53,549 nucleotides of DNA, taken from Verrucomicrobiota bacterium (GTDB lineage Bacteria; Verrucomicrobiota; Verrucomicrobiia; Palsa-1439). Under the pieces are notes generated by a model that saw only the letters and a list, made by a program, of their open reading frames with translations, was not told where the DNA came from and made no database searches. This document shows, one piece after another, positions 18,969-29,662 of this stretch (the stretch's first letter is position 1; each line of letters starts with the position of its first letter). The stretch lies in the NCBI GenBank assembly GCA_003164675.1, contig PLTX01000063.1, positions 1 to 53,549 on the forward strand, written 5' to 3'. The position numbers and the translations under genes were made by a program.

Positions 18969-20497
18969 ATGGCGTTCGAGACACCGGCAGCGGTTGAATT
19001 GCGCGGACTGACCAAGCGGTTCGGCAGCGTGATCGCCAACGACGGGGTGAATCTTCGGATTCAGCCAGGCACGATTCACGGCGTGATCGGCGAGAACGGC
19101 GCGGGCAAGTCCACCGCGATGAAAATGCTCTACGGCATTTTTCCGCCGGACGCCGGAGAGATCATTGTCAACAGCAAGACGTGTGTGTGGGAATCACCCG
19201 CGGATGCCATCGCCGCCGGGATCGGCATGGTGCATCAGCATTTCATGCTCGCGGGCCCGTACACGGCGTTGGACAACATCTTGCTCGGCGCGGAACCGGT
19301 CCGCTGCGGCGTGATCGAGCGAAAGAAAGCCCGCACACGCCTGGAGGCATTGGCCCGGCAGTACGGCCTGCCGGTCGATTGGGACTCACCCATCGAGGAG
19401 CTTCCCGTGGGCGTGCAACAGCGAGTCGAAATCCTGAAGCTGCTGTATCGCGACGCGAAAATTCTCATTTTGGATGAGCCCACCGCGGTCCTCACGCCTC
19501 AGGAAGCCAACGAGCTGTTTCGCAACCTGAAGAAGCTTCGCGATGAAGGCAAGACGATCATCCTCATCACGCACAAACTCAAAGAGGTGATGTCCTTCAC
19601 CGATCACGTGACGGTGTTTCGCGCGGGCAAGGTCACGGGCGAGATGCCGACCTCGCAGACCAATCCGCAAGAACTCGCGAACCTCATGGTCGGGCGGAAA
19701 GTGGTCCTGAATATCAACGTTCCGCCGGCACATACTCGCGACGAACTGGCGATGGAGGTCGCGGCGTTGAGCCTCGCGGGAACGGTGGCCGGAAGCCGTC
19801 ACAAACTTTCGGACGTGAGTTTTTCCGTGAAGCGCGGTGAGATCGTGGGCGTCGCCGGGGTCGAGGGCAACGGACAGTCGGAACTTTTGCAGGCGATTCT
19901 TCACCCGCGCGAGCCATTGTGCCGGACCTCGGGTACGGTCTGGTTTCTGGGAGAGGACGTCACTCACTGGGAAGCGCGAGACATTCGCGATCTCGGCGTT
20001 GCCATGATTCCCGAAGACCGCCAGCGCGAGGGGCTTCTGCTGGAGCGGCCCGTGAGCGAGAATTTCCTGTTGGGGTTGCAACGAAGTTCCGCATTCAGCC
20101 AGGGGGGCGTGTTGAATTCGAGGAACCTGCTGGCCGCCGCCACGCAGGCGGAGGAAGAATACGACGTGCGCCCGCGCGATCTGGCGATTCCCGCGGGAAA
20201 ACTCTCCGGCGGCAACCAGCAAAAGCTCATCGTGGCGCGCGAATTCCAGAGGAAGCCGCGCCTGTTGATTGCCGCCCAGCCGACGCGCGGGGTGGACGTG
20301 GGGGCGATCGAATTCATTCACAATCGAATCGTGCGGGCGCGCGATGAAGGCGCCGGTGTCCTGCTTGTGTCCTTTGAACTGGAAGACATCCTGACCCTGT
20401 CGGACCGCATTCTGGTGATGTACGAGGGCCGGATCGCAGCCGAGTTCGCTCGCGGACAGGTTTCCGAGGGCGAGCTTGGATTGAAGATGGCCGGTTC

Positions 20498-20501
<4 letters not shown>
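18969..20501 (+). CDS. Nucleoside ABC transporter, double ATP-binding protein
   Basis: A 510-residue protein with two ABC domains, as in sugar and nucleoside (NupA/BmpB-like) importers. Domain 1: GENGAGKST Walker A, LPVGVQQRVEILKLL signature and LILDEPTAVLTP Walker B. Domain 2: degenerate GVEGNGQSELLQ, LSGGNQQKLIVAREF signature and LIAAQPTRGVDVGA, where the usual Walker B Asp-Glu is changed, as is common in the second domain of this family. The ATG at MAFETPAAVELRGL is taken; 19 upstream codons are leader. Its stop overlaps the first permease start. Confidence 0.92.
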
Positions 20502-21519
<1,018 letters not shown>

Positions 21520-21523
<4 letters not shown>

Positions 21524-22392
21524 GCTGGGACCTGCTGGCGTCCACATTGAGAGTCTCGACGCCGCTGATTTTCGCGGCGCTCGGCGGAATGTTCAGCGAA
21601 CGTTCGGGCGTGATCAACATTGCGCTGGAAGGTCTCATGCTGCTGGGCGCGTTTGCCGCGGCGGTGGGAACATTGGTGACCCATTCGCCATGGCTGGGTT
21701 CGGCGTTCGGAATGGCGGCGGGCGTTTTGCTGGCCGCCGTTTACGCGTTGTTTGTGATTCGGTTGCGAGCCAATCAAATCGTGGCCGGCACGGCGATCAA
21801 CATGCTGGCGATGGGTCTCACGCCGTTCATTTGCAAGATCCTCTACGACGTCACCGGCTCAACACCGTCCATCCCGCTTCATGAACGGTTTCATTCCGTG
21901 CCGTTGTACCTGTGCTGGGCGCTCGTCGCGGCGTGCGTCCTCTGGATGAGATATACGCCGACCGGCTTGTGGGTCAGTTTCGCCGGCGAACATCCCGAGG
22001 CGCTCGATGCGGCCGGGATTCGGGTCAATCGTGTCCGCTGGATGGCGGTGCTGGTCAGCGGCGCGCTGGCGGGAATGGGTGGCGCATCGCTGTCCATTTT
22101 CCTCTCGTCGTCGTTCTCGCGCGACATGACGGCGGGACGCGGATTCATGGCGCTGGCGGCGTTGATTTTTGGAAAGTGGAAACCGCTGCCGACGGCCCTG
22201 GCGTGTTTGTTGTTCGGGTTTGCCGATGCCGTGCAGATTCGGCTTCAGGGCGTGGCGGTTTGGGGCGGCCACCCCATCCCGGTTGAATTCATCCAGATTC
22301 TTCCCTATCTGGTGACAATCCTCGTCCTCGCGGGGTTCGTTGGTCGCTCCCACCCGCCGAAGGCGAGCGGCACGGTGTTTGAGAAGGGGTAG
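21520..22392 (+). CDS. Nucleoside ABC transporter permease 2
   Basis: A 290-residue partner permease of the same family: SERSGVINIALEGLMLLGAF is the family motif, and SFAGEHPEALDAAGIRVNRV the coupling loop. MSWDLLASTLRV begins at the ATG that overlaps the previous stop; ten earlier codons in frame belong to the first permease region. With BMP, ATPase and permease 1 it completes a four-component nucleoside importer, consistent with the pyrimidine catabolic genes upstream. Confidence 0.9.
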
Positions 22393-22553
22393 CAGTGGTA
22401 TTGACCAGTTAGAGATGTTCATGACAGTCGACTCCGTAACGCCAGGCGTCTGGTTGACGAAGCCAACCTCGACCTCGGAGTCGGAGTAAACCGGGCCGGT
22501 TGCCGTGCAATGACCGAAACCCCGGCCGAACCGGAGAACGACATGGCGCTTCA

Positions 22554-22572
22554 CCCTTCGACGCCCTCAGGG
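22554..22572. repeat. Second REP-like element
   Basis: CCCTTCGACGCCCTCAGGG is a variant of the repeat that follows the BMP gene. The surrounding 217-base gap (22,393-22,609) also has a CCGG-rich inverted repeat near 22,490-22,535 and no gene; both flanking genes end here. Confidence 0.5.
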
Positions 22573-22609
22573 CAGGCAGAAGCGCCTCTACAACAGCGGA
22601 CCGCGCCAA

Positions 22610-22990
22610 CTACTTCTTATTCAACCACTCGATGATGTCGGGCTTTTGGTTGGGCCAGGCGAGTTCGAGGGCGGTCTCGATGCGGTAGCGTTCTTTTGGG
22701 GAGCGCTGCCAGGTGAGGCGCAGTTGGCGAAACCAGCGGGTGGTCCAGATGGCGGTATCAAATTCGGCGCGGGGGATGCGCATGGACGGGCCGGGGGCGC
22801 GGAGGAGTTTATCCAACGTGATGCCGAACACCCTGGCGATGCGGATGAGCACGTCGGCGGAGGGCTCATGGCCCTGGCTGAGCCAGCGGCTGATATTGGC
22901 CTGGCTGACGGAGAGGGCGTGGGCGGCCTCTGTTTGGTTCCAGCCGCGTTTGGCCATCAGGACACGGAGATTATCGGCGAAGTCGCTCAT
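22610..22990 (-). CDS. XRE-family helix-turn-helix regulator
   Basis: A 126-residue protein. Residues about 5 to 60 are a Cro/CI-type domain: LRVLMAKRGWNQTEAAHALS, then SQANISRWLSQGHEPSADVL. The C-terminal half (WTTRWFRQLRLTWQRSPKER) is not a known ligand domain. It converges with the nucleoside transporter operon and is divergent from the next gene, with a promoter-like site in between. Target genes are unknown; autoregulation is likely. Confidence 0.8.
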   Translation of the reverse strand: MSDFADNLRVLMAKRGWNQTEAAHALSVSQANISRWLSQGHEPSADVLIRIARVFGITLDKLLRAPGPSMRIPRAEFDTAIWTTRWFRQLRLTWQRSPKERYRIETALELAWPNQKPDIIEWLNKK

Positions 22991-23019
22991 AGGTCAATTC
23001 CTTTCACGCAAATTACCTG

Positions 23020-23048
23020 TTGACATGGTATTCGTACTAGCATATACG
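23020..23048 (+). promoter_or_regulatory. Sigma70-type promoter
   Basis: TTGACA and TATACG are separated by exactly 17 bases. It points towards the conserved protein gene at 23,200. GTCTTC and GAAGAC (23,048-23,067) form an inverted repeat just after the -10, a candidate operator for the divergent XRE regulator. Confidence 0.55.
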
Positions 23049-23199
23049 TCTTCTTGTATGTGAAGACGGATTGTAATCGCACGTGGCGCGAAACGCAAGC
23101 GTCGATCACGACGGCGCCCCGTCAGGGCGGGGTGGCTACAAGCAGCGACGCCGACGCGCCCCACCTGTTAAATCACAACACTTTCGGAAGGAGACAGTT

Positions 23200-24117
23200 A
23201 TGAATGAGATTGATGGAACACCCAGGAACACATCACTGCGGCGGCTGGAGGCGAATCGGAGCAATTGCCGCAAATCGACGGGACCCAAGACGGCCGGGGG
23301 CAAAGCCCAGTCGAGGATGAACGCCGTCAAGCACGGCATGCGGTCGTCGCTCGTGGTGGTGCGGGGTTTGCAGGTCCGGGAACGGACGAAAGATTTCCAG
23401 GAGCTGCGGGAGCAGTTGTGGGAGGAACTGGCGCCGGTGGGGCTGGTGGAGGAAATGCTGGTCGACCGGATGGTCACGGCGCAGTGGCGGATGCGGCGGG
23501 CGTTGATGGCGGAAGCCGGGGAGATCGTGCTGAGCGTAGACGGCGGGCACTGGCAGCGGGCGAAGCGCGAGCCAGAGACATTCCGACGGTTCTTCAACGG
23601 CTTTCACGATCCCGTCGTTGAAATGGAGCAGTCCGCGCGAGGCTTGGGGTACCTGATTCACGTGTTGGAGGCGTTGCGCGCGGATGTGACGCGGGAAGGG
23701 GGATTAACGGAGACAGCATTGGGACGGTTTCGGAAGCGACTCGGCGAACAAGAGAATTGCCTGACCGGGGAGCTGGCCAGGATTCGGGATGAGTTAGCGG
23801 CGAATCCGGAAGGGTTAAGTGCGGAAGCGCTGAAAGAGAAGCAACTGGGGTCGGTGCTCGGTCGGATTGAAGGGCGGCTGAATCTGTACCGGGTATTGAG
23901 CGAAGACTGCGAGGAACGGGAGGAGAAGGAAGAAGCGGCGCGGCAGGCGGCGGAGGTATTGCCGTCGCCGGCGGTGCTGGACAAGATCCTGCGGTACGAG
24001 GCGACGGTGGAGCGGCAGTTGTATCGGGCCATGAACCAGTTGGAGCGACTGCAACGTCGGCGAAACGGGGAAGAAGTTCCGCCTCCGCTCACGATGGATG
24101 TCTCGCGGAGGATGTGA
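23200..24117 (+). CDS. Conserved protein of unknown function (ANRSNxxxSTGPKTxxGK family)
   Basis: A 305-residue protein whose N-terminus, LRRLEANRSNCRKSTGPKTA followed by SRMNAVKHGMRS, marks a family seen mainly in acidobacterial, planctomycetal and verrucomicrobial genomes (remembered pattern, function unknown). The remainder is predicted mostly helical and very rich in Arg and Glu, with coiled-coil character. GGAAGGAGA before the ATG at MNEIDGTPRN sets the start; 39 upstream codons are not protein-like. No partner gene is evident. Confidence 0.75.
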   Translation: MNEIDGTPRNTSLRRLEANRSNCRKSTGPKTAGGKAQSRMNAVKHGMRSSLVVVRGLQVRERTKDFQELREQLWEELAPVGLVEEMLVDRMVTAQWRMRRALMAEAGEIVLSVDGGHWQRAKREPETFRRFFNGFHDPVVEMEQSARGLGYLIHVLEALRADVTREGGLTETALGRFRKRLGEQENCLTGELARIRDELAANPEGLSAEALKEKQLGSVLGRIEGRLNLYRVLSEDCEEREEKEEAARQAAEVLPSPAVLDKILRYEATVERQLYRAMNQLERLQRRRNGEEVPPPLTMDVSRRM

Positions 24118-24481
24118 GGGAGGGCCGTATATATGATTCTGCCAAACGAAGCCAATTTTTGGAGGTGCTTGTGCTTTTCTATCTCATTGATCGACAGAGG
24201 ATTAGGTGGCTAACTGTGCCATTTTGTCACTTGGCTTCGTTTTGCCGGAATTGGCTTCGTTTCGGGGTTTTGTGCTCTCCCACTTACGATATATGGTGGT
24301 CGGACATGCGCTGGTGGGGCGCCGTCAGCCCTAGAGGTCACGAAATAGAAATCGAAAAAAACGCTTGCAGAAATCCACCGCTCTGGTAGACAGTGGCAAT
24401 GTCGACCATATGGGTAGACAATTGGCCGGGCAAGCCGCTCGGAGCCCAATAATCGTAAAAGGGGTCCAGAAGAAAGGAACC
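24118..24481. repeat. Gene-free gap with a 12-bp repeat in three copies
   Basis: AAACGAAGCCAA at 24,144 is inverted relative to TTGGCTTCGTTT at 24,231 and again at 24,251. The copies could form alternative hairpins. A weak A/T-rich stretch near 24,290 might hold the porin promoter. No gene or terminator is recognised. Confidence 0.5.
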
Positions 24482-25939
24482 ATGAAGATGCGTCAAGGCA
24501 TTCCAGTTCTGATGGTGGTGGTGGCAACGGGCGTCGCGTCCGCCGGAAGCCTGCTTGCGGATGATACCAACGCAGCGCCGGCGGCGACGGTCGATGACAA
24601 GATCAATCGATTGGAGCAGGAGATCCAGGACCTGAAGCATCAGCGGGAGATCGACCAACAGCAAGCGCAGCAACAGGCGCAGCAGCAGTCGGCTCAGGCT
24701 TCACAGCCGGCGAAGCCGGCGCCGTTCATTCTGGCAGGGTCAGATGGATTCGGTTTTGAATCGGCGGACAGCAACTTCGTGTTGCGGGTTGGCGGGTACG
24801 CGCAGGCGGACGGACGGTTTTACCTTGACGACAGGGCCAATAATGGTGCCGACACGTTTCTCATGAGGCGGGTCCGCCCCATTCTGCAAGGCACATTGTA
24901 CCGGGATTTCGACTTCAGGATCATGCCGGACCTCGGGAACGGGGCGGCCTCGACCACGATTCTGCAAGATGCCTACGTGGAATGGCACTACTGGCCATGG
25001 CTGAAGATCCGCGCCGGCAAATTCAAGGTGCCGGTCGGGCTCGAGTGGCTGCAGGAAGACCGGTGGACGGATTTCGCGGAGCGCGGCTTGCCGACGGATC
25101 TGGTACCGCAACGCGACGTCGGCATCCAAGTGTCGGGTGATTTGTTGGGCGGGGTTGTCAGCTACGCCGGCGGTGTCTTCAACGGCGTCGTGGATGGAGG
25201 TATCGCGGACTTCGACACTTCGGACTCGAAGGACGGCGCGGCGCGCATTTTCATCCGGCCATTCAAGACAACGGATATTGATCCGCTGAAGGGCCTGGGC
25301 TTGGGCGTTGGCGGGTCGATTGGCAATGAGGAGGCGTCGAGTACGACCACAAACCTGGCGTCCTATAAAACCCCGGGACAAAACACGTTCTTTAGTTTCA
25401 GCAAAGGTGTGGCTCCCAATGGACTGGAGTACCGTCTGGCACCCCAAGGCTATTACTATTGGGGACCGCTGGGAGTGCTCGGCGAGTACACGATCGCGGA
25501 TCAAGAACTGCAAACCAGTACCCACCGCTATTTTATCCACAATAACGCCTGGCAGGTGGCGGGGACCTTCGTACTGACCGGCGAGGACGCCAGCTACAAC
25601 GGCGTCATCCCGCGACATCCGTTCAACCCGAGGGTACACGACTGGGGGGCCCTTGAACTCTTGGCCCGTTTTGGCGCCCTCAACGTTGATCCGGACGCAT
25701 TCGGTAAAAACCCGACGGCCGCTGGTGTGCGATTCGCCGATCCGACAAAGTCCGCGCAAAACGCGCGTGAATGGGGCGTCGGCCTGAATTGGTACCTGAA
25801 CAGGAATTTGAAGTTCGTGCTCGACTACGACCGGACCTGGTTCAGCGGCGGCGCGGGCAGCGAAACAGCGACTGCGTACACAATCGTCAACCGCGAAGCG
25901 GAGCAAGTGCTCATCGGGCGGGTCCAGTTCACGTTCTAG
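24482..25939 (+). CDS. Phosphate-selective porin O/P-type outer-membrane protein
   Basis: A 485-residue porin. Residues 1 to about 26 are a signal peptide; a coiled coil (KINRLEQEIQDLKHQREI) and a Gln-rich linker follow, then a beta-barrel of the OprO/OprP type starting at FVLRVGGYAQADGRFYLDD, with RRVRPILQGTLYRDFDFRIM typical of the family. Such proteins form trimeric anion channels. The last residues end VLIGRVQFTF with a C-terminal Phe as expected. AGAAAGGAA precedes the ATG. The link with sulfur genes downstream suggests sulfate or organosulfonate uptake as readily as phosphate. Confidence 0.85.
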   Translation: MKMRQGIPVLMVVVATGVASAGSLLADDTNAAPAATVDDKINRLEQEIQDLKHQREIDQQQAQQQAQQQSAQASQPAKPAPFILAGSDGFGFESADSNFVLRVGGYAQADGRFYLDDRANNGADTFLMRRVRPILQGTLYRDFDFRIMPDLGNGAASTTILQDAYVEWHYWPWLKIRAGKFKVPVGLEWLQEDRWTDFAERGLPTDLVPQRDVGIQVSGDLLGGVVSYAGGVFNGVVDGGIADFDTSDSKDGAARIFIRPFKTTDIDPLKGLGLGVGGSIGNEEASSTTTNLASYKTPGQNTFFSFSKGVAPNGLEYRLAPQGYYYWGPLGVLGEYTIADQELQTSTHRYFIHNNAWQVAGTFVLTGEDASYNGVIPRHPFNPRVHDWGALELLARFGALNVDPDAFGKNPTAAGVRFADPTKSAQNAREWGVGLNWYLNRNLKFVLDYDRTWFSGGAGSETATAYTIVNREAEQVLIGRVQFTF

Positions 25940-25957
25940 CACGGGAAATGTCGATCC

Positions 25958-26188
25958 ATGAAACGGATTCTGCACACATTCATTACGCTGGCGCTCGCGT
26001 ACGACATCGATGTCATTGCCGCGAAGAACTATTGTCGCTTACGGCTCGAATCGATCGCCGTCAAATATGCCAACCAGTTCCCGAAGGTGAACTTGTTCAC
26101 CATCGACGAAGTATTCGGGGGATGGCAGAAGGCACAGCATACGCATTTCGCGGATGGTGGCGTCTTCGACCAAATCTACAAACCGTAG
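25958..26188 (+). pseudogene. Collapsed sulfate-binding protein (Sbp) gene
   Basis: The 76-codon frame joins pieces of a periplasmic sulfate-binding protein: a start MKRILHTFI, then TLALAYDIDVIA from the middle of Sbp, joined directly to AAKNYCRLRLESIAVKYANQ and FPKVNLFTIDEVFGGW, ending HFADGGVFDQIYKP, the normal C-terminus. About three quarters of the protein is missing in two internal deletions. The reading frame stays open, so a short peptide may still be made. It indicates an ancestral sulfate ABC transporter at this sulfur locus. Confidence 0.8.
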
Positions 26189-26208
26189 GAGGAAGAACCG
26201 AGAAACCC

Positions 26209-27039
26209 ATGATTGGCTCTCTATCAGAAATCCCCAGGCTTGCGGCAGAACAACAACGTCCGCAGCGCCGGTCGCTGGCGGCGGTGCTTGCGCCGCTGCA
26301 AGAACTGGCGCAGACATCGACGTATTGTCTGACCAACAGTTTGGGGGGGAGCCGGTACGGTGACAGTTCCTACTCGCTGACGCGGTTCATCTTTGATGGA
26401 CCGTCCGGCGGGGGTGATCCCATCCGTCTGGGGGTCTTTGCGGGGATTCACGGTGACGAGCCTTCCGGCACGCTCGCGCTGGTGCGGTTTTTGCGCAGTC
26501 TGGCGCAAACGCCGGAACTGGCGGTGGGTTATCGCATCTATGCCTACCCGATTTGCAACCCGACCGGGTTTGAGGACAACACACGCCACACGCGTCGAGG
26601 CAAGGACCTGAACCGCGAGTTTTGGCAGGCCTCCGAGGAGCTGGAGGTCTATCTCCTCGAGCAGGAACTGTGGACGCATGCGTTCCATGGCATCATCTCG
26701 TTACATAGCGACGATACCAGCGAAGGTTTGTATGGGTTTGTCAATGGACCCGATCTGAGCAAGGAGTTGCTCGAACCGGCCCTGTGGGCTGCCGAGCAGT
26801 TCCTCCATCGGAACACACGTCTTGTGATCGATGGATTTCGGGCGCGGCGCGGTCTGATCGATGGCGGCTATTCGGGAATTCTCTCCGCGCCGCCCGAAAC
26901 AAAACCGGCACCGTTTCAATTGACGTTTGAAACGCCCGCGCATGCTCCGTTGCACCTGCAGGTGGAAGCAACCGTGGCCGCCTTGCGCTGCATTCTGGCC
27001 GAATATCGGACGATCATGGCCATTGCGCCCAATATTTAG
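26209..27039 (+). CDS. M14-family/aspartoacylase-like zinc hydrolase
   Basis: A 276-residue protein of the succinylglutamate desuccinylase/aspartoacylase and M14 carboxypeptidase superfamily. VFAGIHGDEPSGTLALVRF supplies the H-x-x-E zinc pair, RGKDLNREF the substrate-binding Asn-Arg, and ISLHSDD the third zinc ligand. It probably removes an acyl or peptide group from an amino acid. The ATG at MIGSLSEIPRL follows GTAGGAGGAAG. Its substrate is unknown; location between sulfur genes hints at an organosulfur amide but does not prove it. Confidence 0.75.
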   Translation: MIGSLSEIPRLAAEQQRPQRRSLAAVLAPLQELAQTSTYCLTNSLGGSRYGDSSYSLTRFIFDGPSGGGDPIRLGVFAGIHGDEPSGTLALVRFLRSLAQTPELAVGYRIYAYPICNPTGFEDNTRHTRRGKDLNREFWQASEELEVYLLEQELWTHAFHGIISLHSDDTSEGLYGFVNGPDLSKELLEPALWAAEQFLHRNTRLVIDGFRARRGLIDGGYSGILSAPPETKPAPFQLTFETPAHAPLHLQVEATVAALRCILAEYRTIMAIAPNI

Positions 27040-27099
27040 CCGAGGATGTTTGCTGCCTTCGACAGTGGCAGTCCAAGACGAATGAAATGAGGAGAACAA

Positions 27100-28056
27100 G
27101 TGAATCGATTCTTTAGTGACAACTCGTTATCGATTGGCGGCACACCGCTGGTGAAATTGAATCGCATCACTGACGGCGCCAAAGCCACGGTGTTGGCCAA
27201 AATCGAGGGTCGTAATCCATCATACTCGGTCAAATGTCGCATTGGCGCGGCGATGATTTGGGATGCCGAGAAGCGCGGGGTGCTCAAGCCTGACGCCATC
27301 ATTGTTGAACCCACGAGCGGCAACACGGGCATCGCGCTCGCCTTCGTCGGCGCCGCCCGCGGGTACAAGGTGGTCCTCACGATGCCCGAGACCATGAGCA
27401 TCGAGCGCCGGCGTGTCTTGGCCGCTTTCGGCGCGGAGATTGTGCTCACCGAAGGGGCGAGAGGTATGCCCGGCGCCATCGCGAAAGCGCAGAGCATAGC
27501 GGACTCTGATCCGAGCCGGTATTTTATCCCCCAGCAATTCAAGAATCCGGCCAATCCTCGCGTTCACGAACAGACGACCGGTCCCGAGATTTGGGAGCAG
27601 ACAGGCGGGGCGATTGATGTGCTGGTCTCCGGTGTCGGCACCGGTGGCACGATCACGGGCATATCGCGCTGCCTCAAGCACACGAAGGGTAAGAAGATCA
27701 TCTCTGTCGCGGTGGAACCGAAAGAAAGCCCCGTGATATCGCAGAAACTGGCGGGGCAGGAACTCAAGCCGTCCCCGCACAAGATTCAAGGGATTGGCGC
27801 CGGGTTCATCCCCGATACATTGGATCTCTCGATCGTGGATCGCGTCGAGCAAGTCGACAGCACCGAGGCGGTGCAGTTCGCCCGTCGGTTGGCACGGGAG
27901 GAGGGGATTTTATCGGGCATTTCGTGCGGTGCGGCCGTGGCGGCGGCAGTGCGATTGGCCAAACTGCCGGAGTTCGAGGGCAAGACCATTGTCGCGATAT
28001 TGCCCGATGCAGGCGAACGCTATCTTTCGACGGTGCTCTTCCAGGGTTGGGCCTAG
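27100..28056 (+). CDS. cysK: Cysteine synthase A (O-acetylserine sulfhydrylase)
   Basis: A 318-residue PLP enzyme close to enterobacterial CysK throughout. [20 protein letters not shown] has the Schiff-base Lys, [20 protein letters not shown] the substrate loop, [12 protein letters not shown] the phosphate-binding Gly loop, and [16 protein letters not shown] the pyridine-N Ser region. It makes cysteine from O-acetylserine and sulfide. Translation starts at GTG, with GAGGAG eight bases upstream. The neighbouring Rrf2 regulator probably controls the locus. Confidence 0.95.
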   Translation: MNRFFSDNSLSIGGTPLVKLNRITDGAKATVLAKIEGRNPSYSVKCRIGAAMIWDAEKRGVLKPDAIIVEPTSGNTGIALAFVGAARGYKVVLTMPETMSIERRRVLAAFGAEIVLTEGARGMPGAIAKAQSIADSDPSRYFIPQQFKNPANPRVHEQTTGPEIWEQTGGAIDVLVSGVGTGGTITGISRCLKHTKGKKIISVAVEPKESPVISQKLAGQELKPSPHKIQGIGAGFIPDTLDLSIVDRVEQVDSTEAVQFARRLAREEGILSGISCGAAVAAAVRLAKLPEFEGKTIVAILPDAGERYLSTVLFQGWA

Positions 28057-28153
28057 CCGCCAAGGAGATGAAAGTGTTTCGTGCCCCGTGAGCCGGCCCG
28101 ACAACGGAAAAGAAGTTTGCAATTCTCTAGTTAGCGCGTAGACTTCGCTCGGC

Positions 28154-28630
28154 ATGAAGGTGTCGAAACGAGGCGAATATGCCCTGCGGTCGCTGATCAA
28201 TCTCGGTATCGCACAAGAATTGGGTCGGCCCATGCTCCAGATCCGTCAATTGGCCGAGAAGGAGAACATCCCCGTCAAGTTTCTGGAAGCGATTTTGCTC
28301 GAATTGAATCGGGCGGGCTACTTGAGCAGCAAGCGCGGCAAGGGCGGCGGCTATTTTCTCAAGAAGCCGATGGCCACGATCACCATCGGCGAGATTGTAC
28401 GGCTGATCGACGGGCCGCTGGCGCCGATCTCTTGCGCGAGCGTGACCGCGTACCACCCGTGTTCCTGTCCCGATGAAGCGCATTGTGGACTGCGACTGTT
28501 GATGGTGGATGTCCGCAATGCGATTGCCAACATTCTGGACCAATACACCCTGGCCGACACCGTCGAGGTGACCCTTCGCAAGATGCGACGGGACAAAGTC
28601 CCCCTGCCGTTTGCCGAATTAAAGAGGTAG
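28154..28630 (+). CDS. Rrf2-family transcriptional regulator (CymR/IscR-like)
   Basis: A 158-residue winged-helix protein: MKVSKRGEYALRSLINLGIA and FLEAILLELNRAGYLSSKRG followed by GKGGGYFLKKP are hallmark Rrf2 sequences. The C-terminal region has Cys residues in ISCAS, HPCSC and HCGL, so an Fe-S or thiol sensor is possible, though the IscR C-x5-C-x7-C pattern is not exact. Between cysK and a sulfonate-type transporter, a CymR-like role in cysteine/sulfur control is the best guess. Confidence 0.88.
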   Translation: MKVSKRGEYALRSLINLGIAQELGRPMLQIRQLAEKENIPVKFLEAILLELNRAGYLSSKRGKGGGYFLKKPMATITIGEIVRLIDGPLAPISCASVTAYHPCSCPDEAHCGLRLLMVDVRNAIANILDQYTLADTVEVTLRKMRRDKVPLPFAELKR

Positions 28631-28636
28631 AATGTT

Positions 28637-29662
28637 ATGAAAACGACGTTGATGCTGGCGCTGTGTTTGTGCCTGTGCGCTTCCGTTCGCGCAGAAAAAG
28701 TGATCTTGCGTGTCGGCCATTTTCCGAACGTAACCCACGCGCAAGGGGTCATCGCCCACGGCCTCAGCCGATCGGGCAAGGGATGGTTTGAAGAACGACT
28801 CGGCCCCGACGTGGAAATACAGTGGTTCGTCTACAACGCCGGCCCCAGCGCGATGGAAGCGATCTTTGCGCGGTCGATCGACCTCACCTATGTCGGCCCG
28901 AATCCCGCCATCAACGCCTACCTGCGGTCGCATGGCGAAGAAATCCGCATCGTCGCCGGCGCGTGCAGCGGCGGCGCCGCCTTGGTGGTACGCCCCGACG
29001 AGAACATTACGAAGGACGCCGATTTCCGCGGTAAGCGGATTGCCACGCCCCAGTTCGGCAACACGCAGGATGTCGCATGTCGCGCCTGGCTGTTGTCGAA
29101 GGGACTGCGGATCACCATGGTCGGCGGCGATGCGCGGGTCATTCCCACAGACAATCCCGATCAACTGTCCCTGTTCCAAAGAGGCGAGATGGACGCGGTG
29201 TGGACCGTCGAGCCGTGGGTGAGCCGGCTGGTGGCGGAAGCCGGCGGCAAGGTGTATCTCGACGAAGGCTCGCTGTGGCCGGACACGGGTGGCCGATATG
29301 TCACCACGCATTTGGTCAGCAGCGTGAAGCTTCTTAAGGACCGCCCGGCGCTGCTGAAGAAGTGGATCACCGCCCATGTGGAATTGACGGAATGGATCAA
29401 CGCGCACCCCGATGAGGCCAAGCGAATCCTGAATGACGAGATCCGGAGGGAGACAACCCGGTCGCTCCCGGAAGCCATATTGGACAGCGCCTGGAAACGA
29501 TTGCAGATTACGAACGACCCGGTCAAAGACTCGCTATTGAAGTCGGCCGAGGATGCGTATCACATTGGATTCCTGAAGGAGAAGCCGGATTTGTCGCACA
29601 TCTATGATCTCAAGCTGCTAAATGAGGTCTTGCGGGAGAAGGGCCTGGCCGAAATCAAATGA
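28637..29662 (+). CDS. SsuA/TauA-type ABC substrate-binding protein
   Basis: A 341-residue periplasmic protein of the NMT1/SsuA/NrtA family. After a signal peptide (cleavage near VRA-EK) come VILRVGHFPNVTHAQGVIA and YNAGPSAMEAIFARSIDLTY, then YVGPNPAINAYLRS, the family binding-site blocks. Relatives bind alkanesulfonates, taurine, nitrate or thiamine precursors; sulfur-gene neighbours favour sulfonates. The stop overlaps the ATPase start. Confidence 0.85.
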   Translation: MKTTLMLALCLCLCASVRAEKVILRVGHFPNVTHAQGVIAHGLSRSGKGWFEERLGPDVEIQWFVYNAGPSAMEAIFARSIDLTYVGPNPAINAYLRSHGEEIRIVAGACSGGAALVVRPDENITKDADFRGKRIATPQFGNTQDVACRAWLLSKGLRITMVGGDARVIPTDNPDQLSLFQRGEMDAVWTVEPWVSRLVAEAGGKVYLDEGSLWPDTGGRYVTTHLVSSVKLLKDRPALLKKWITAHVELTEWINAHPDEAKRILNDEIRRETTRSLPEAILDSAWKRLQITNDPVKDSLLKSAEDAYHIGFLKEKPDLSHIYDLKLLNEVLREKGLAEIK

